Origin: Deltaproteobacteria bacterium
Lineage (GTDB): Bacteria; Myxococcota_C; UBA6777
Length of the DNA: 64,000 bases
Direction: 5' to 3'
NCBI GenBank assembly: GCA_002731275.1
Contig: PCBK01000196.1
Coordinates: 1 to 64,000 of the forward strand
Part shown: piece after piece, positions 18,161 to 27,302 of the stretch
Layout of the letters: each line of letters opens with the position of its first letter
How positions within the stretch are numbered: the stretch's first letter is position 1
Position numbers and translations under genes: made by a program
The notes under the pieces: generated by a model
Database searches by the model: none
The model's input: only the letters and a program-made list of their open reading frames with translations
What the model was told of the DNA's origin: nothing

Positions 18161-20371
18161 CTATACCGTAATTCTTCGATTGTACGTATACCACTCAAAC
18201 ATCAACCACGCGACCGCAAAGCCGAGCAAGACCAACCAAATGTGCTTGGGGATGGGTAGCTTCCAACCCAAGACAGTCCACTCACGCACGATCTTCTTTT
18301 TGCCGTCTTTGTCGACAGCCACCAGATACTGCTTTTGGACTTGACCAGGGAGCACACGAGACTCATTGGGGTTGGCCAAATTCGCCCCAAGCCACAGGCT
18401 TTTATCTCCGTAACTGAGCTGGTAAAACCCTATATGTTTTCCAGAAAAGATAGCCAGACCATCATTCACAGGAAGCGACGGAAACGATGTGTTAGGGCCT
18501 TTGATGGAGATACTTTTGACGTGATCGGGCAAGTATACCTTCCACAACGTCCCTGTGCTCCGAGTTGTTGGAGGAGCAGGTCGTTCGCCCCTGATCAACC
18601 ATTGCATACAATTGCGCAAAAACAAGGGAAAAGCGACGCGTAGAGGAAAGTCAGAGCGACGCAGCGAGAAGCCAACTGCAAGACTGCGCATCTTTTTATC
18701 ACCTCTCGCGATAATCACAGGATTTCCAAACGAGCCAGCGACAGTGATATCGCCAGGCGCCCGGCGGAACCGAACAGAGGTGCTAATATTGATATCGCGC
18801 AAGACCAAAAACTGCATGGAGGGGTGCGACTTCTTCACCTCAGTGATGAGTGGATTTTTGAGCATCTTTTTGCCTCTCTGGACACGAAATGGCGTGCCTT
18901 CTTCAGGAGGATCAAAGAAGATATAGCGTCCCTTTGTTGGCGGTGTTTTGGGTGCACATGCGTTGAAGATATAGATGTCTGTTGGTTTGTTGTACGAATC
19001 AAAACCATCACACGTGACATGGCTATAAATGACCTGCGGGTCGGAGAGTAAGACCGCGTGTAGGTAGAGGTTTTCGTTGCTGACGAGCAACACACGGGGC
19101 GGTTTGGCTTTAGGCAAGACAGCAAAAGCCCGGTTGTCCGCTTCTAACAAGTCGCGACCAGTCTCGATACGCAAGCGCGCCTCAAGACGTTCACCGGATG
19201 CCGAGAGTTTTGGAGAGCTCCACCGCCAGCGTTTTCCAGGTTGGATATCGACCTTGATGGTCTCGATGATCAAACCATCCATGTACAACTCAAGATACCC
19301 AACAGAACGAAACTGACTGAAGTTGTGCAGCTCGATATATACGGCGAAGTGTAGAGGAGGATCGGGCAAACGCCGCGCACTCAGCGCGACAATACCGACA
19401 TTATCGGCACGTTCACCGACGCGAATCAGTTGAAACTTCGGCAAAGGCCGATGTGCTTCACTGACCGTCGCAAACTTCTTCCAATCGAAGACCTTTTTGA
19501 GACCGGGAGGGAGCTTAATCTCTTTGCGTTTCTTCTTTTTCTTCTTCTTTTTTCGGCGCCCACGTCGCGTTCGTTTACGCTTGCGCTTTCTCCGCACACG
19601 TCTTCGTTTTTTTGGTTTTGTACGTGCTTTGGGCGTTTTGCCCCTTTTTGTATCGGGATCACTGGCTTTTGCGCGGGGATCGGGCTTGTTTTCAATGGGC
19701 TTGACGCGCTCAGGAGGCTTCTTTCCCTTCTTTTTTTCGGGCACAAGGAGACTTTGGGAGCGTCCTCCGAAAGACGCATCGGAGATGACGATAATCTCTC
19801 CGCGTTTTCGATCTTGTAGGGCGTCTTTGGCGAGCAGCAATGCTTGTCGAAGTTTTGCTGCAGTGTCCGAGGTTTTCAACCCATCCAGCTTCTTTTCGAG
19901 GAGCTTTTGGTCGCCCGTAAAAGGCGTCATGGGGAGCACTTCCCCATCCATCGAGATGAGCATCATTTTGTCAAAGCCGATCAGTTCTTTGATCAGGGCT
20001 TTGGCTTTCTTTTTGGCGTGGTGAAGCCGCGTGCGTTTGTGATTATCCCGCGTGGACATGCTCGCCGATGTGTCGATGACGAGGACGACATTGCGACCAC
20101 TCATCAGCTCGGCGCGCAGCTTGGGGTCCCCCAAGGCGAGCAGCAGAATCAACCAAAACAAGATCTGCAACAACCACGAGATCAAGCGCTTAAAGCGCTG
20201 AAACAAGCTCTGGTACTGTTTGCGTTTGACGACGCGCTGCCACAGCGGCAAAAAAGGTACAACGACACGGCGCTTGCGCAATCGCAACAGGTAAAGCACG
20301 CTGATGATAGCGCTCCCAGCGATGCCGATGTACAACAACGTACTTGCAGAAAGACCCGCGAGTGAAATCAT
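18161..20371 (-). CDS. BatA-like VWA membrane protein with polybasic insertion
   Basis: A 736-residue protein with the BatA/aerotolerance-regulator N-terminus: two membrane helices (about 10-30 and 63-82) flanking a basic loop, ending at GDPKLR. A VWA domain follows with MIDAS DTSASMS near residue 100. Unusually, residues about 212-290 form an insertion of Lys/Arg/Pro, including a run in which almost every residue is Lys or Arg. After it comes a beta-rich periplasmic-type region and a last membrane helix near 710-730. Its start codon overlaps the DUF58 stop by four bases (ATGA), implying translational coupling. The substrate of such systems is unknown; metal-dependent VWA-MoxR assembly is the family-level inference. 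Confidence 0.87.
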   Translation of the reverse strand: MISLAGLSASTLLYIGIAGSAIISVLYLLRLRKRRVVVPFLPLWQRVVKRKQYQSLFQRFKRLISWLLQILFWLILLLALGDPKLRAELMSGRNVVLVIDTSASMSTRDNHKRTRLHHAKKKAKALIKELIGFDKMMLISMDGEVLPMTPFTGDQKLLEKKLDGLKTSDTAAKLRQALLLAKDALQDRKRGEIIVISDASFGGRSQSLLVPEKKKGKKPPERVKPIENKPDPRAKASDPDTKRGKTPKARTKPKKRRRVRRKRKRKRTRRGRRKKKKKKKKRKEIKLPPGLKKVFDWKKFATVSEAHRPLPKFQLIRVGERADNVGIVALSARRLPDPPLHFAVYIELHNFSQFRSVGYLELYMDGLIIETIKVDIQPGKRWRWSSPKLSASGERLEARLRIETGRDLLEADNRAFAVLPKAKPPRVLLVSNENLYLHAVLLSDPQVIYSHVTCDGFDSYNKPTDIYIFNACAPKTPPTKGRYIFFDPPEEGTPFRVQRGKKMLKNPLITEVKKSHPSMQFLVLRDINISTSVRFRRAPGDITVAGSFGNPVIIARGDKKMRSLAVGFSLRRSDFPLRVAFPLFLRNCMQWLIRGERPAPPTTRSTGTLWKVYLPDHVKSISIKGPNTSFPSLPVNDGLAIFSGKHIGFYQLSYGDKSLWLGANLANPNESRVLPGQVQKQYLVAVDKDGKKKIVREWTVLGWKLPIPKHIWLVLLGFAVAWLMFEWYTYNRRITV

Positions 20372-21252
20372 CCCAAAAAACCACCTTGTCGAAAGATATT
20401 CAAAATGAGGTCCTCAAATGGCACCTGAATATCAGTCCGGAATAACGTTATCTCCGAGCGTTTACAATATTGCTCAATCTCTTCGCAAAACTCCTCAAAA
20501 GCCTCGCGATACGCACGCACCAACGCAGGAGACAGTGTCGTCGTCAGGACCTCTCCAGTCTCATGATCCACAAGCTCCACATCACCACGAATATCCGGCT
20601 GTAACTCTTTTTGATCGAACAACTGCAAGGCGTAGATATCGAACTTGTGATAGCGCAAAAAGTTAAGCGCTGACTCATAGCCTTTTTCGTCATAAAAGTC
20701 TGAAATCACGACAGCCACACCGCGACGCTTTGTCTGGTGAACAAAGGTCCGCAAGCTCTCTTCGAGATGGGTCCCCTTCATCGGCTCCAAGGCGTCCAAA
20801 AACTGGAGCACCTTGAAGATATTGTTCTTCCCTCGACAAGGAGGGAGCCGACCTTCAAGCTTGTCGCCAAAAGTGATCATGCTGATGCGGTCGAGGTTGT
20901 TGAGCGTGATATACGCCAACGCCGCCGCAACACGACGACCATAATCCAAGCGGCTCGGACTTCCTAGCGTCATCGATGGGCTGATGTCGAGGAGGATGTA
21001 CACGTACAGATCCTCTTCTTCTTCAAACAAGCGCAAAAACAGCTTGCCCAAACGTGCATACAGGTTCCAGTCGATATGGCGAAGGTCATCACCAGGGACA
21101 TATTCGCGGTAATCGGCAAACTCGATCCCCGAGCCGATCTTACGACTACGGCGCTCGGCCTTGTTCTGTCCCGAGAGTAGCTTCTTGGAGATCAGATACA
21201 AGTAATCGAGTTTGGCCAAAAATTCTTGGTTGAAGAGACTGTCATTGGCCAC
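20368..21252 (-). CDS. DUF58 domain protein
   Basis: A 294-residue DUF58 protein, the standard partner of MoxR ATPases. It shows the diagnostic GIEFADYREYVPGDDLRHIDWNLYARLGKLFLRLFEEE core (residues about 42-79), followed by a VWA-like fold with DISPSM. No membrane segment is present, so it is cytoplasmic. Translation starts at a GTG (21252), with GGAGA nine bases upstream, five bases after the MoxR stop. It overlaps the BatA-like gene by four bases. Its biochemical role is unknown. Confidence 0.92.
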   Translation of the reverse strand: MANDSLFNQEFLAKLDYLYLISKKLLSGQNKAERRSRKIGSGIEFADYREYVPGDDLRHIDWNLYARLGKLFLRLFEEEEDLYVYILLDISPSMTLGSPSRLDYGRRVAAALAYITLNNLDRISMITFGDKLEGRLPPCRGKNNIFKVLQFLDALEPMKGTHLEESLRTFVHQTKRRGVAVVISDFYDEKGYESALNFLRYHKFDIYALQLFDQKELQPDIRGDVELVDHETGEVLTTTLSPALVRAYREAFEEFCEEIEQYCKRSEITLFRTDIQVPFEDLILNIFRQGGFLG

Positions 21253-21257
21253 AGGTC

Positions 21258-22259
21258 TTATTTCTCCACTTCAGGGATCGCTTGAAACAGACCATCGAGG
21301 ATCTGGTCGGACGTAATGCCTTCTGCTTCGCCTTCAAAGCTCAGGATCATACGGTGACGAAGAGCTGGTTTCGCGACATATCGGATATCCTCGGAGGATA
21401 CGGAGAAGCGCCCCTCTGCCAAACATCTCACCTTCGAGCTGAGCAGAATCGCTTGGGCACCACGAGGACTTGAACCGAAGCGTACATATCGTTTCACGAT
21501 GTCAGGTGCGGAGGTGGATTCAGGGTGCGTCGCTTCGACGAGACGGACAACATAATCACGACGTAGGTGATCAATCTCGACCTCACGTACGAGAGATTGC
21601 ATCTCGAGAATACGCTCTGTTGTGATCACGGATTCAGCCTTGGGCGCTTTGACTCCCGTTGTCAGCTCAAGGATACGGTGCATCGCCTGACGATCGGGAC
21701 GTTGCACGTTGAGCTTAAACAAAAAGCGGTCGAGCTGTGCTTCGGGGAGTGGGTAGGTACCTTCCATCTCGATGGGGTTTTGGGTCGCAAGGACAAGGAA
21801 GGGACGAGAGAGCTTGTGGCTCTTTCGGAAGATGGTCACGCTGCGCTCTTGCATCGCTTCGAGCAGCGCAGCCTGCGTCTTGGGGATCGCACGGTTGATC
21901 TCGTCAGCCATCAAGATGTTGGCAAAGATCGGGCCTTCAAGAAGTTCGTACTCTTTACGTCCATCTTCCTGCTCGACAATAACGTTGGTACCGAGGATAT
22001 CGGCAGGCATCAGGTCTGGCGTAAATTGGATCCGACCGAACTTCAAGTTCATCGTATCGGAGATGGTCTTAACGAGCTGTGTCTTTCCCAACCCGGGTGT
22101 CCCTTCTAGGAGGACGTTCCCCTCACAGAACATACCGATCAAAACACCACGAACGAGTAGATCCTGGCCCACGATCACCTTATTGATTTCTGCTTCCAGG
22201 CGCAGCAGATCCTGACGAAATTGAGCAGTCAGCGCTTCGACTTCTTGTTGGCTTCTCAT
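21258..22259 (-). CDS. MoxR family AAA+ ATPase
   Basis: A 333-residue MoxR ATPase, chaperone-like, usually acting on VWA-domain partners. Walker A is GTPGLGKT near residue 55, Walker B with ADEINRA near 115, sensor 1 ATQNP near 155, and the sensor 2 region follows. I chose the ATG at 22259, which has AAAGG about ten bases upstream; a TTG extension to 22313 lacks support. It is the first gene of the six-gene operon that runs down to 14118. Confidence 0.95.
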   Translation of the reverse strand: MRSQQEVEALTAQFRQDLLRLEAEINKVIVGQDLLVRGVLIGMFCEGNVLLEGTPGLGKTQLVKTISDTMNLKFGRIQFTPDLMPADILGTNVIVEQEDGRKEYELLEGPIFANILMADEINRAIPKTQAALLEAMQERSVTIFRKSHKLSRPFLVLATQNPIEMEGTYPLPEAQLDRFLFKLNVQRPDRQAMHRILELTTGVKAPKAESVITTERILEMQSLVREVEIDHLRRDYVVRLVEATHPESTSAPDIVKRYVRFGSSPRGAQAILLSSKVRCLAEGRFSVSSEDIRYVAKPALRHRMILSFEGEAEGITSDQILDGLFQAIPEVEK

Positions 22260-22849
22260 CAGCAAGTGCCTTTCGGTCTTGTTGGACGCTCTTCTTTTGC
22301 CATTGTGTGACAAAGTAGAGGTCGGTCCTTTGATTATTTCATTCTCGACATCATCATCCCTGCGATGATGACGTTATCTCTTGGTTTCACGTCTCACAAC
22401 ACAAATCGATCTGAGGCGACCTCAGAAATGCAAACAGGTTTGTCTCCTCAACGAGAAAACGTTTCCACACCTCTCAGGTCCACGCCTTGGTCGACGGCTC
22501 TTTAAATCCAAACACCCCACTGCGAACATTTATTCACGACTAGCCAGGTTCACAACGACATCATGAACATCGTCATTGGCAGCGCCGGCAAAAAAGTGAG
22601 GGTAAGGTGATGGAAAGTTGAGGAGCACGAAAGCGCGCTGTCAACCTCCGCAGAGTAGAGGCTTTGTGATACCCAGGCAAGGTAGCATCGACGCCCCCTT
22701 CGGTCAAGAGCAACCACAAGACTCAGTGTATAGTCACCATGTTGTGAGGGAGGTTTCAACAAGAACGCGCTGCGCGCAAAGGAAAGTGGCTAAAAAGGCA
22801 CACAAAGCGGAAGGGATGGAGAGGAGTGGGACTTTTGACTCAGGTAGGC
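22260..22849. other. Long intergenic region upstream of the MoxR operon
   Basis: About 590 bp between the MoxR start and the end of the HAMP-sensor gene, both on the minus strand. It should hold the MoxR operon promoter. Two perfect short hairpins are visible: 22351-22371 (TCATCATC/GATGATGA, loop CCTGC) and 22411-22425 (CTGAGG/CCTCAG, loop CGA). I see no credible gene; the small open frames lack ribosome sites and family features. Confidence 0.45.
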
Positions 22850-23656
22850 TTAATCGTCGTCGTCTTCGGCGATCATCTCCATCGCGACCTTGAGACTCTC
22901 TCTCATGCGTTCGAGGGATTGTGCCAGCTGACCGACCTCATCGTCTGTGGAGACTTCGATCTTTTGGTCCATCTGCCCCAGAGAAATTTTCTCGGTGACA
23001 TCGCGCAAGTAGAGAAGCTGACCAATAAGCCCTCTCGACAACAAGAAGCTCAAGATCAGACCAATCAACAAGATCACGACTGAATCCACGAGCAACGGAC
23101 GCACTTTCATGCTCAGCTTCTCTTGGAAGGTCTTCAGTTTGGCGTCGACTTCGACAAGCCCGACAATTTTCCCTTTGGAGTTACGGATGGGAGCGTACCC
23201 AGAGATCCACTCACCGTGTTGATCCTTGAAGATCTTGGTGAAACCGGGCTTCCCTTCGCTGAGGGTCGGCTTCATCTCTTGTTTAATTTGGTACGTGTGA
23301 CCAATGAAGGGCTTCTCGTTCGTCATCAGCACAAATTTGAGCGTCCGACCATCGACAGGTCGGTAGGTCAAGATATCGGTATCCAAACCGTTGGCTTTTT
23401 TGACTTCACGGAGTTTTTTGCGCATGGCCAAAAACGCGGCGCTTTTGGCAGCTTTTTCACCACGGATTTGCTCATGTTGATCGCCATCGAGCATCAACGC
23501 CGAGGTCGAAGCGATCGCCTGTAAGCGCATCCCAATTTGCTTTTCGAGATCTTTGTAAGCGGTACGATATGACAGATAGATCAGCGAGCCTGCAGAGATA
23601 ACAATCAGCAAAAAGGCCAACAACATGATCTTGATTCCGAGTCCCAGTTTTTTCAT
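22850..23656 (-). CDS. Membrane sensor with Cache-like domain and HAMP, no output domain
   Basis: A 268-residue inner-membrane protein. The ATG at 23656 has GGGAG seven bases upstream. One transmembrane helix at about 8-29, a periplasmic domain of about 150 residues resembling single Cache or 4HB sensors (with GYAPIRNSKGKIVGLVEVD near 157-175), a second helix near 190-212, then a HAMP domain (about 213-265) ending in an acidic tail EDDDD. It stops there: there is no methyl-accepting, kinase or cyclase part. It lies 120 bp downstream of the receiver-kinase gene on the same strand, so it may be a sensing partner for that kinase. Confidence 0.82.
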   Translation of the reverse strand: MKKLGLGIKIMLLAFLLIVISAGSLIYLSYRTAYKDLEKQIGMRLQAIASTSALMLDGDQHEQIRGEKAAKSAAFLAMRKKLREVKKANGLDTDILTYRPVDGRTLKFVLMTNEKPFIGHTYQIKQEMKPTLSEGKPGFTKIFKDQHGEWISGYAPIRNSKGKIVGLVEVDAKLKTFQEKLSMKVRPLLVDSVVILLIGLILSFLLSRGLIGQLLYLRDVTEKISLGQMDQKIEVSTDDEVGQLAQSLERMRESLKVAMEMIAEDDDD

Positions 23657-23688
23657 CGACTTCTCCCAGATATGCACGCACAACACAA

Positions 23689-23711
23689 CCACACATCACG
23701 ATGATGTGTGG
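23689..23711. repeat. 10-bp perfect inverted repeat between kinase and HAMP-sensor genes
   Basis: CCACACATCA and TGATGTGTGG flank a CGA triplet. No T-run follows on either strand, so it is not a standard terminator. It lies 33-55 bases upstream of the HAMP-sensor start codon and could be an operator or an mRNA hairpin. Confidence 0.5.
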
Positions 23712-23775
23712 CGTTTCAATGACACAATCAATCACAAAAAAAATAGAGTATAGGAAAATGAATGGGAGACAAGCC

Positions 23776-26184
23776 TTATTTTTTGGTTGCGAGCTTGTCA
23801 AGCAGTCCCTCTGCGTTTTTGATGAAGACTCCACGCTTCGATTCTTCGAGACGTTCAGCGAGTGCGTTGAGCAACGTTTTTTGAAGCTGAATGGGGAGCG
23901 TATGTTTGGTATATCCCATTTTCTTGATCTGCTTGTTCAGCGCAGCTTTGGCGATAGGACCAATAAACTTGGCATACTCTTTCCCCAGGACACTGATGTC
24001 ATCGGATGAAAAGCACGCACCGTCAGTCGCGACAACAGGTGACGAGAGTCGATTGGTTGAGGGCGTTTGTCGCGCGCTGGAGACATGCAACGATGCACTG
24101 TGTGTGGGTGTCACATTCCTCATCGGTTGGGCTGGGACATTGGCAGTCCCTCCTGACAAGAGCCCAAGCTGGCGTCCGATGATAATGGAGATCATCGATT
24201 TGTTGACGCGTGCACCTGAAGTGACAAACAACGTGCGGTTACCGACAGGCCAGATCATTGTACGCCCGTGTTCAAACCAACAATCGATCCCTGCACACGA
24301 AATCGGAAGGCTTTGGAGGATATGGACGATAGGGAGCAAACGGATCTCGTAATGAGATGCATCAAGAGGCTGTTGTGAGGCGTGGTCGATCAGCTGTCCA
24401 ACTTCATCAAAAAGCAGCGCATGTTCGACACCTGCGATAGAGAGCACTTGTTCGAGTGGTGAGATACCGCTCTGTGTTCCTTGGCTGCTTCCCATGGAGT
24501 ACGCAGAGAGATTCATCGAATTTTGTGCCATCGTCTGTCCAAACAACATCGCACAGGTGTGTTCGTCTTTTGGGAAGATCGTCATCACCTGTTTGTCGGA
24601 CTCGAACAATGTATGTTGCCACTCACCAAGCCCGGTCGCGGCTTCGATTTGTTGTGCGTGACCGATGAGCATCACGAGCGCGTTGGACCACTCCGGTGTA
24701 AAGCTGCCCTTCTCTTCGAGGATCGAACCTGAGCCACTCAGCCAGACCGTCCCAAGTAAGTTGTCTTGATTAAATTGTGTCAGAGAGACATTTTTGAGTG
24801 ACGAGAGGCGTTGTGCCATCGATGAATTGAGCGAAATATTGCCATTTTGAGGTCTCGATGTAACCGCGTCCATCATCGATGTGTTGGCAGAGGCGTGGTG
24901 TCCAGTGATGTGTCCATGATAGCTCAGCACCCGCTCTTGTCCCGTCTGGAATCTCGCCTGGTAGCCGAGTGCATCGAGTGCGAGGAACAACTCACGACAA
25001 TCTTGAACGCGCTCGTTGGGATCCTTCTCGGACATACTCATCAAGATCTTAACGACCGCCTCGGGGATGTCTGGGACGACCTTACGTGGATCTGGGAGAG
25101 GTTGTTGGACGTGAGCGAGGAGGACTTGTGTCAGGTTGTTGGAGTCAAAGGGAAGCTCTCCAGTCAACAGTTCGTAAAAGACGATCCCCAAAGAATAAAT
25201 GTCAGAGCGGTGATCGATCTGCCGACCATATGCCTGCTCAGGGGAGAGGTAGTGAGGCGTCCCCACGACGATCCCTGTCTGTGTAAAGCGCATATCTTCG
25301 CCATGACGGACGAGACCAAAGTCCGTAATCGTCACATGACCAGAAGGTGCAAGGATCAAGTTGGAGGGCTTGATATCTCTGTGAATCAGTCCTGCTTCGT
25401 GTGCTGAGAACAGTCCCTGCGCGACTTGTCCGATGATGTTCACGGACTCACTTACGGTGAGCTTTTTCTTGCGTTCGAGGTGGTCATCGAGTGTTCCTCC
25501 ATCGAGAAACTCCATCACGATGTAGAACACCCCATCATCAGTCAGGCCCGCATCGAAGACTTGCACAATGTGAGGGCTCTTCAACCGCGCGATCGCGAGC
25601 GCTTCTCGACGAAAACGTCCGGCCGCTGCGGGATCTTTGATTAGATCGGGCAACATGACTTTGATGGCGACCTTTCTGTCCAAAGACTCCTGGTACCCTT
25701 CAAAGACAGCGCCCATGCCGCCACGTCCAATCTCACGCTTCATGATCGCTGAGCCAATCTGCTGGCCGACAAATGAGCGAAGCATCCGATCGGACTCGCT
25801 TATCTCCTCTTCTTCTTCCTCACTCTCTCCAACAAGAGTACCCAAGACTTGAAAAAACTCAGGCAATTGGATGGGCTTTTGGAGGAAAAGATCGTGACTG
25901 CGCATCTTCAACTCGCGGATCACAGGCGTCTCATTTCCTTCCATAAAAATCCGAGGGATGGAGCGCAATTGTGGCTGCTCGACAAGCCATTGATAAAAGT
26001 CTAGCAGCTCGGGAGTGGCCATACCAAGATCAACGACGAGTGCGTCTGGAGACGAGTACGCGATACTTTTCTTCGCCTCGTCCAATGTCGTAGCGAGCAG
26101 CATATCGTAATCGTGCTTCTCAAGATGCATACGAAGCGCTTCGGCGACCTGAAGGTCGTTTTCCAATAGTAGAATTTTCTTCAT
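23776..26184 (-). CDS. Receiver-Ser/Thr kinase-Roadblock fusion protein
   Basis: An 802-residue cytoplasmic signalling protein. I chose the ATG at 26184 because the receiver domain begins there (MKKILLLEND). The receiver spans about 1-118, with probable phospho-acceptor Asp52 and Lys103. An acidic linker leads to a kinase domain (about 148-405): GRGGMGAV loop, Lys175, HRDIKPSN near 268 and DFG at 288-290, all intact. Downstream are two regions that look like Roadblock/LC7 domains (about 470-550 and 575-680) and a helical tail with FIGPIAK near 735. Roadblock domains often bind small GTPases such as MglA in myxobacteria. This design would link two-component input to Ser/Thr phosphorylation; that is inference. 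Confidence 0.88.
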   Translation of the reverse strand: MKKILLLENDLQVAEALRMHLEKHDYDMLLATTLDEAKKSIAYSSPDALVVDLGMATPELLDFYQWLVEQPQLRSIPRIFMEGNETPVIRELKMRSHDLFLQKPIQLPEFFQVLGTLVGESEEEEEEISESDRMLRSFVGQQIGSAIMKREIGRGGMGAVFEGYQESLDRKVAIKVMLPDLIKDPAAAGRFRREALAIARLKSPHIVQVFDAGLTDDGVFYIVMEFLDGGTLDDHLERKKKLTVSESVNIIGQVAQGLFSAHEAGLIHRDIKPSNLILAPSGHVTITDFGLVRHGEDMRFTQTGIVVGTPHYLSPEQAYGRQIDHRSDIYSLGIVFYELLTGELPFDSNNLTQVLLAHVQQPLPDPRKVVPDIPEAVVKILMSMSEKDPNERVQDCRELFLALDALGYQARFQTGQERVLSYHGHITGHHASANTSMMDAVTSRPQNGNISLNSSMAQRLSSLKNVSLTQFNQDNLLGTVWLSGSGSILEEKGSFTPEWSNALVMLIGHAQQIEAATGLGEWQHTLFESDKQVMTIFPKDEHTCAMLFGQTMAQNSMNLSAYSMGSSQGTQSGISPLEQVLSIAGVEHALLFDEVGQLIDHASQQPLDASHYEIRLLPIVHILQSLPISCAGIDCWFEHGRTMIWPVGNRTLFVTSGARVNKSMISIIIGRQLGLLSGGTANVPAQPMRNVTPTHSASLHVSSARQTPSTNRLSSPVVATDGACFSSDDISVLGKEYAKFIGPIAKAALNKQIKKMGYTKHTLPIQLQKTLLNALAERLEESKRGVFIKNAEGLLDKLATKK

Positions 26185-26336
26185 CAAACACTCACGTCGT
26201 ACAGTACAAAACACCAAAAAGTCTGTCGGAAATGACAACAATGGAAGGGAATTCGCGAGGGTTTGCATGATACCATGAGGCCACCCGTGCGTCAACTAAC
26301 CTCGAACAGCCGACTTCCCGTTTGAATCCACGACCG

Positions 26337-27053
26337 TCACAACATCTGAAACACCAAGTGGGCAAAACCTCCAAAAGTCCACCCTCGACCAAAAAGATCC
26401 AAGGTCACGACCGAGACCACACGCACTCCCATCGAGATCGTCCTCAAAGGGATACGAATGGTTCCCCCCAAATGGATGGGGAACACAACGGAATTTGTCT
26501 CCACGCCACGCCGAACAAGACGAAAAAGCAACGCACCCACTCCCGCCTCGACCAACAAGTATTTTTGCAGAAAGTAAGACATCGTCGCACCTATCTGCGT
26601 CATCGACCCTCCCACACTCTCGACTATCTGGCCGGGCTCTTCTTCTCCATTTGCAAATGAAAGATCTGCGGTCACGAGAAAACTCTTCCACGCCCACCCC
26701 GCACGAAAACCATAGCTAAAACCCAAAAACTCATAAGAGATCTCAGAAGGAGGATTCGCCACTGTTGGATGGTACACAAACCACACACGCCCCGACTCCA
26801 AACTCCACCAAAGCCGCCCTCGCCTCCACGCGTCCTCTTTTTTCATCATGCGACGACGAAACCACTCAAGCATACGCTCCTGTCGCTCGTCATCTTCCTT
26901 GACGCGTTCTCTCCTCGAGATACTCTTGTACTCTTTGTAAGACGGCGCTTTTCGGACACTTTCACCACGCGAGACGGGCGCAGGCAGCGCCCACGCAAAA
27001 CCCCCCAACCCCAACCAAAGGTACAAAAGACATATCCATCGACACCACTTCAT
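26337..27053 (-). CDS. Predicted outer-membrane or periplasmic protein
   Basis: A 238-residue protein with a signal peptide (charged KWCR, hydrophobic core, cleavage near AWA) and a charged helical stretch at about 40-80. From about residue 80 on, alternating amphipathic strands with many aromatic and Gly residues suggest a small beta-barrel. The ATG at 27053 has GGAGG about seven bases upstream. I do not recognise the family. It is divergent from the 3D-domain lipoprotein gene across a 249-bp gap that should contain both promoters. Confidence 0.65.
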   Translation of the reverse strand: MKWCRWICLLYLWLGLGGFAWALPAPVSRGESVRKAPSYKEYKSISRRERVKEDDERQERMLEWFRRRMMKKEDAWRRGRLWWSLESGRVWFVYHPTVANPPSEISYEFLGFSYGFRAGWAWKSFLVTADLSFANGEEEPGQIVESVGGSMTQIGATMSYFLQKYLLVEAGVGALLFRLVRRGVETNSVVFPIHLGGTIRIPLRTISMGVRVVSVVTLDLFGRGWTFGGFAHLVFQML

Positions 27054-27302
27054 GCCAACCCTCCGCCTGTGGTTTCAGACCATGCGCTTCTTTGCAACGG
27101 CCTCACATTGTTTACCAACCAATATATATCACGGAGTCACAAACCAATTCTACAACACCACATACCATTTCACTGTGCATACACCAACGTAAAACCCTCC
27201 GTGCCATTTGACAAGCTCGTCTCTCCAAACAAAAGTCGTGCATTCTTACCACTCTTGCATTACAGTCCTATCAAAATCGTAAGAAAAGACGAGGAAGTTG
27301 TA

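Noticed and set aside
22550-22762. Minus-strand 70-codon frame in the long gap upstream of the MoxR operon
   Set aside because: No good ribosome site or recognisable sequence; composition looks non-coding.
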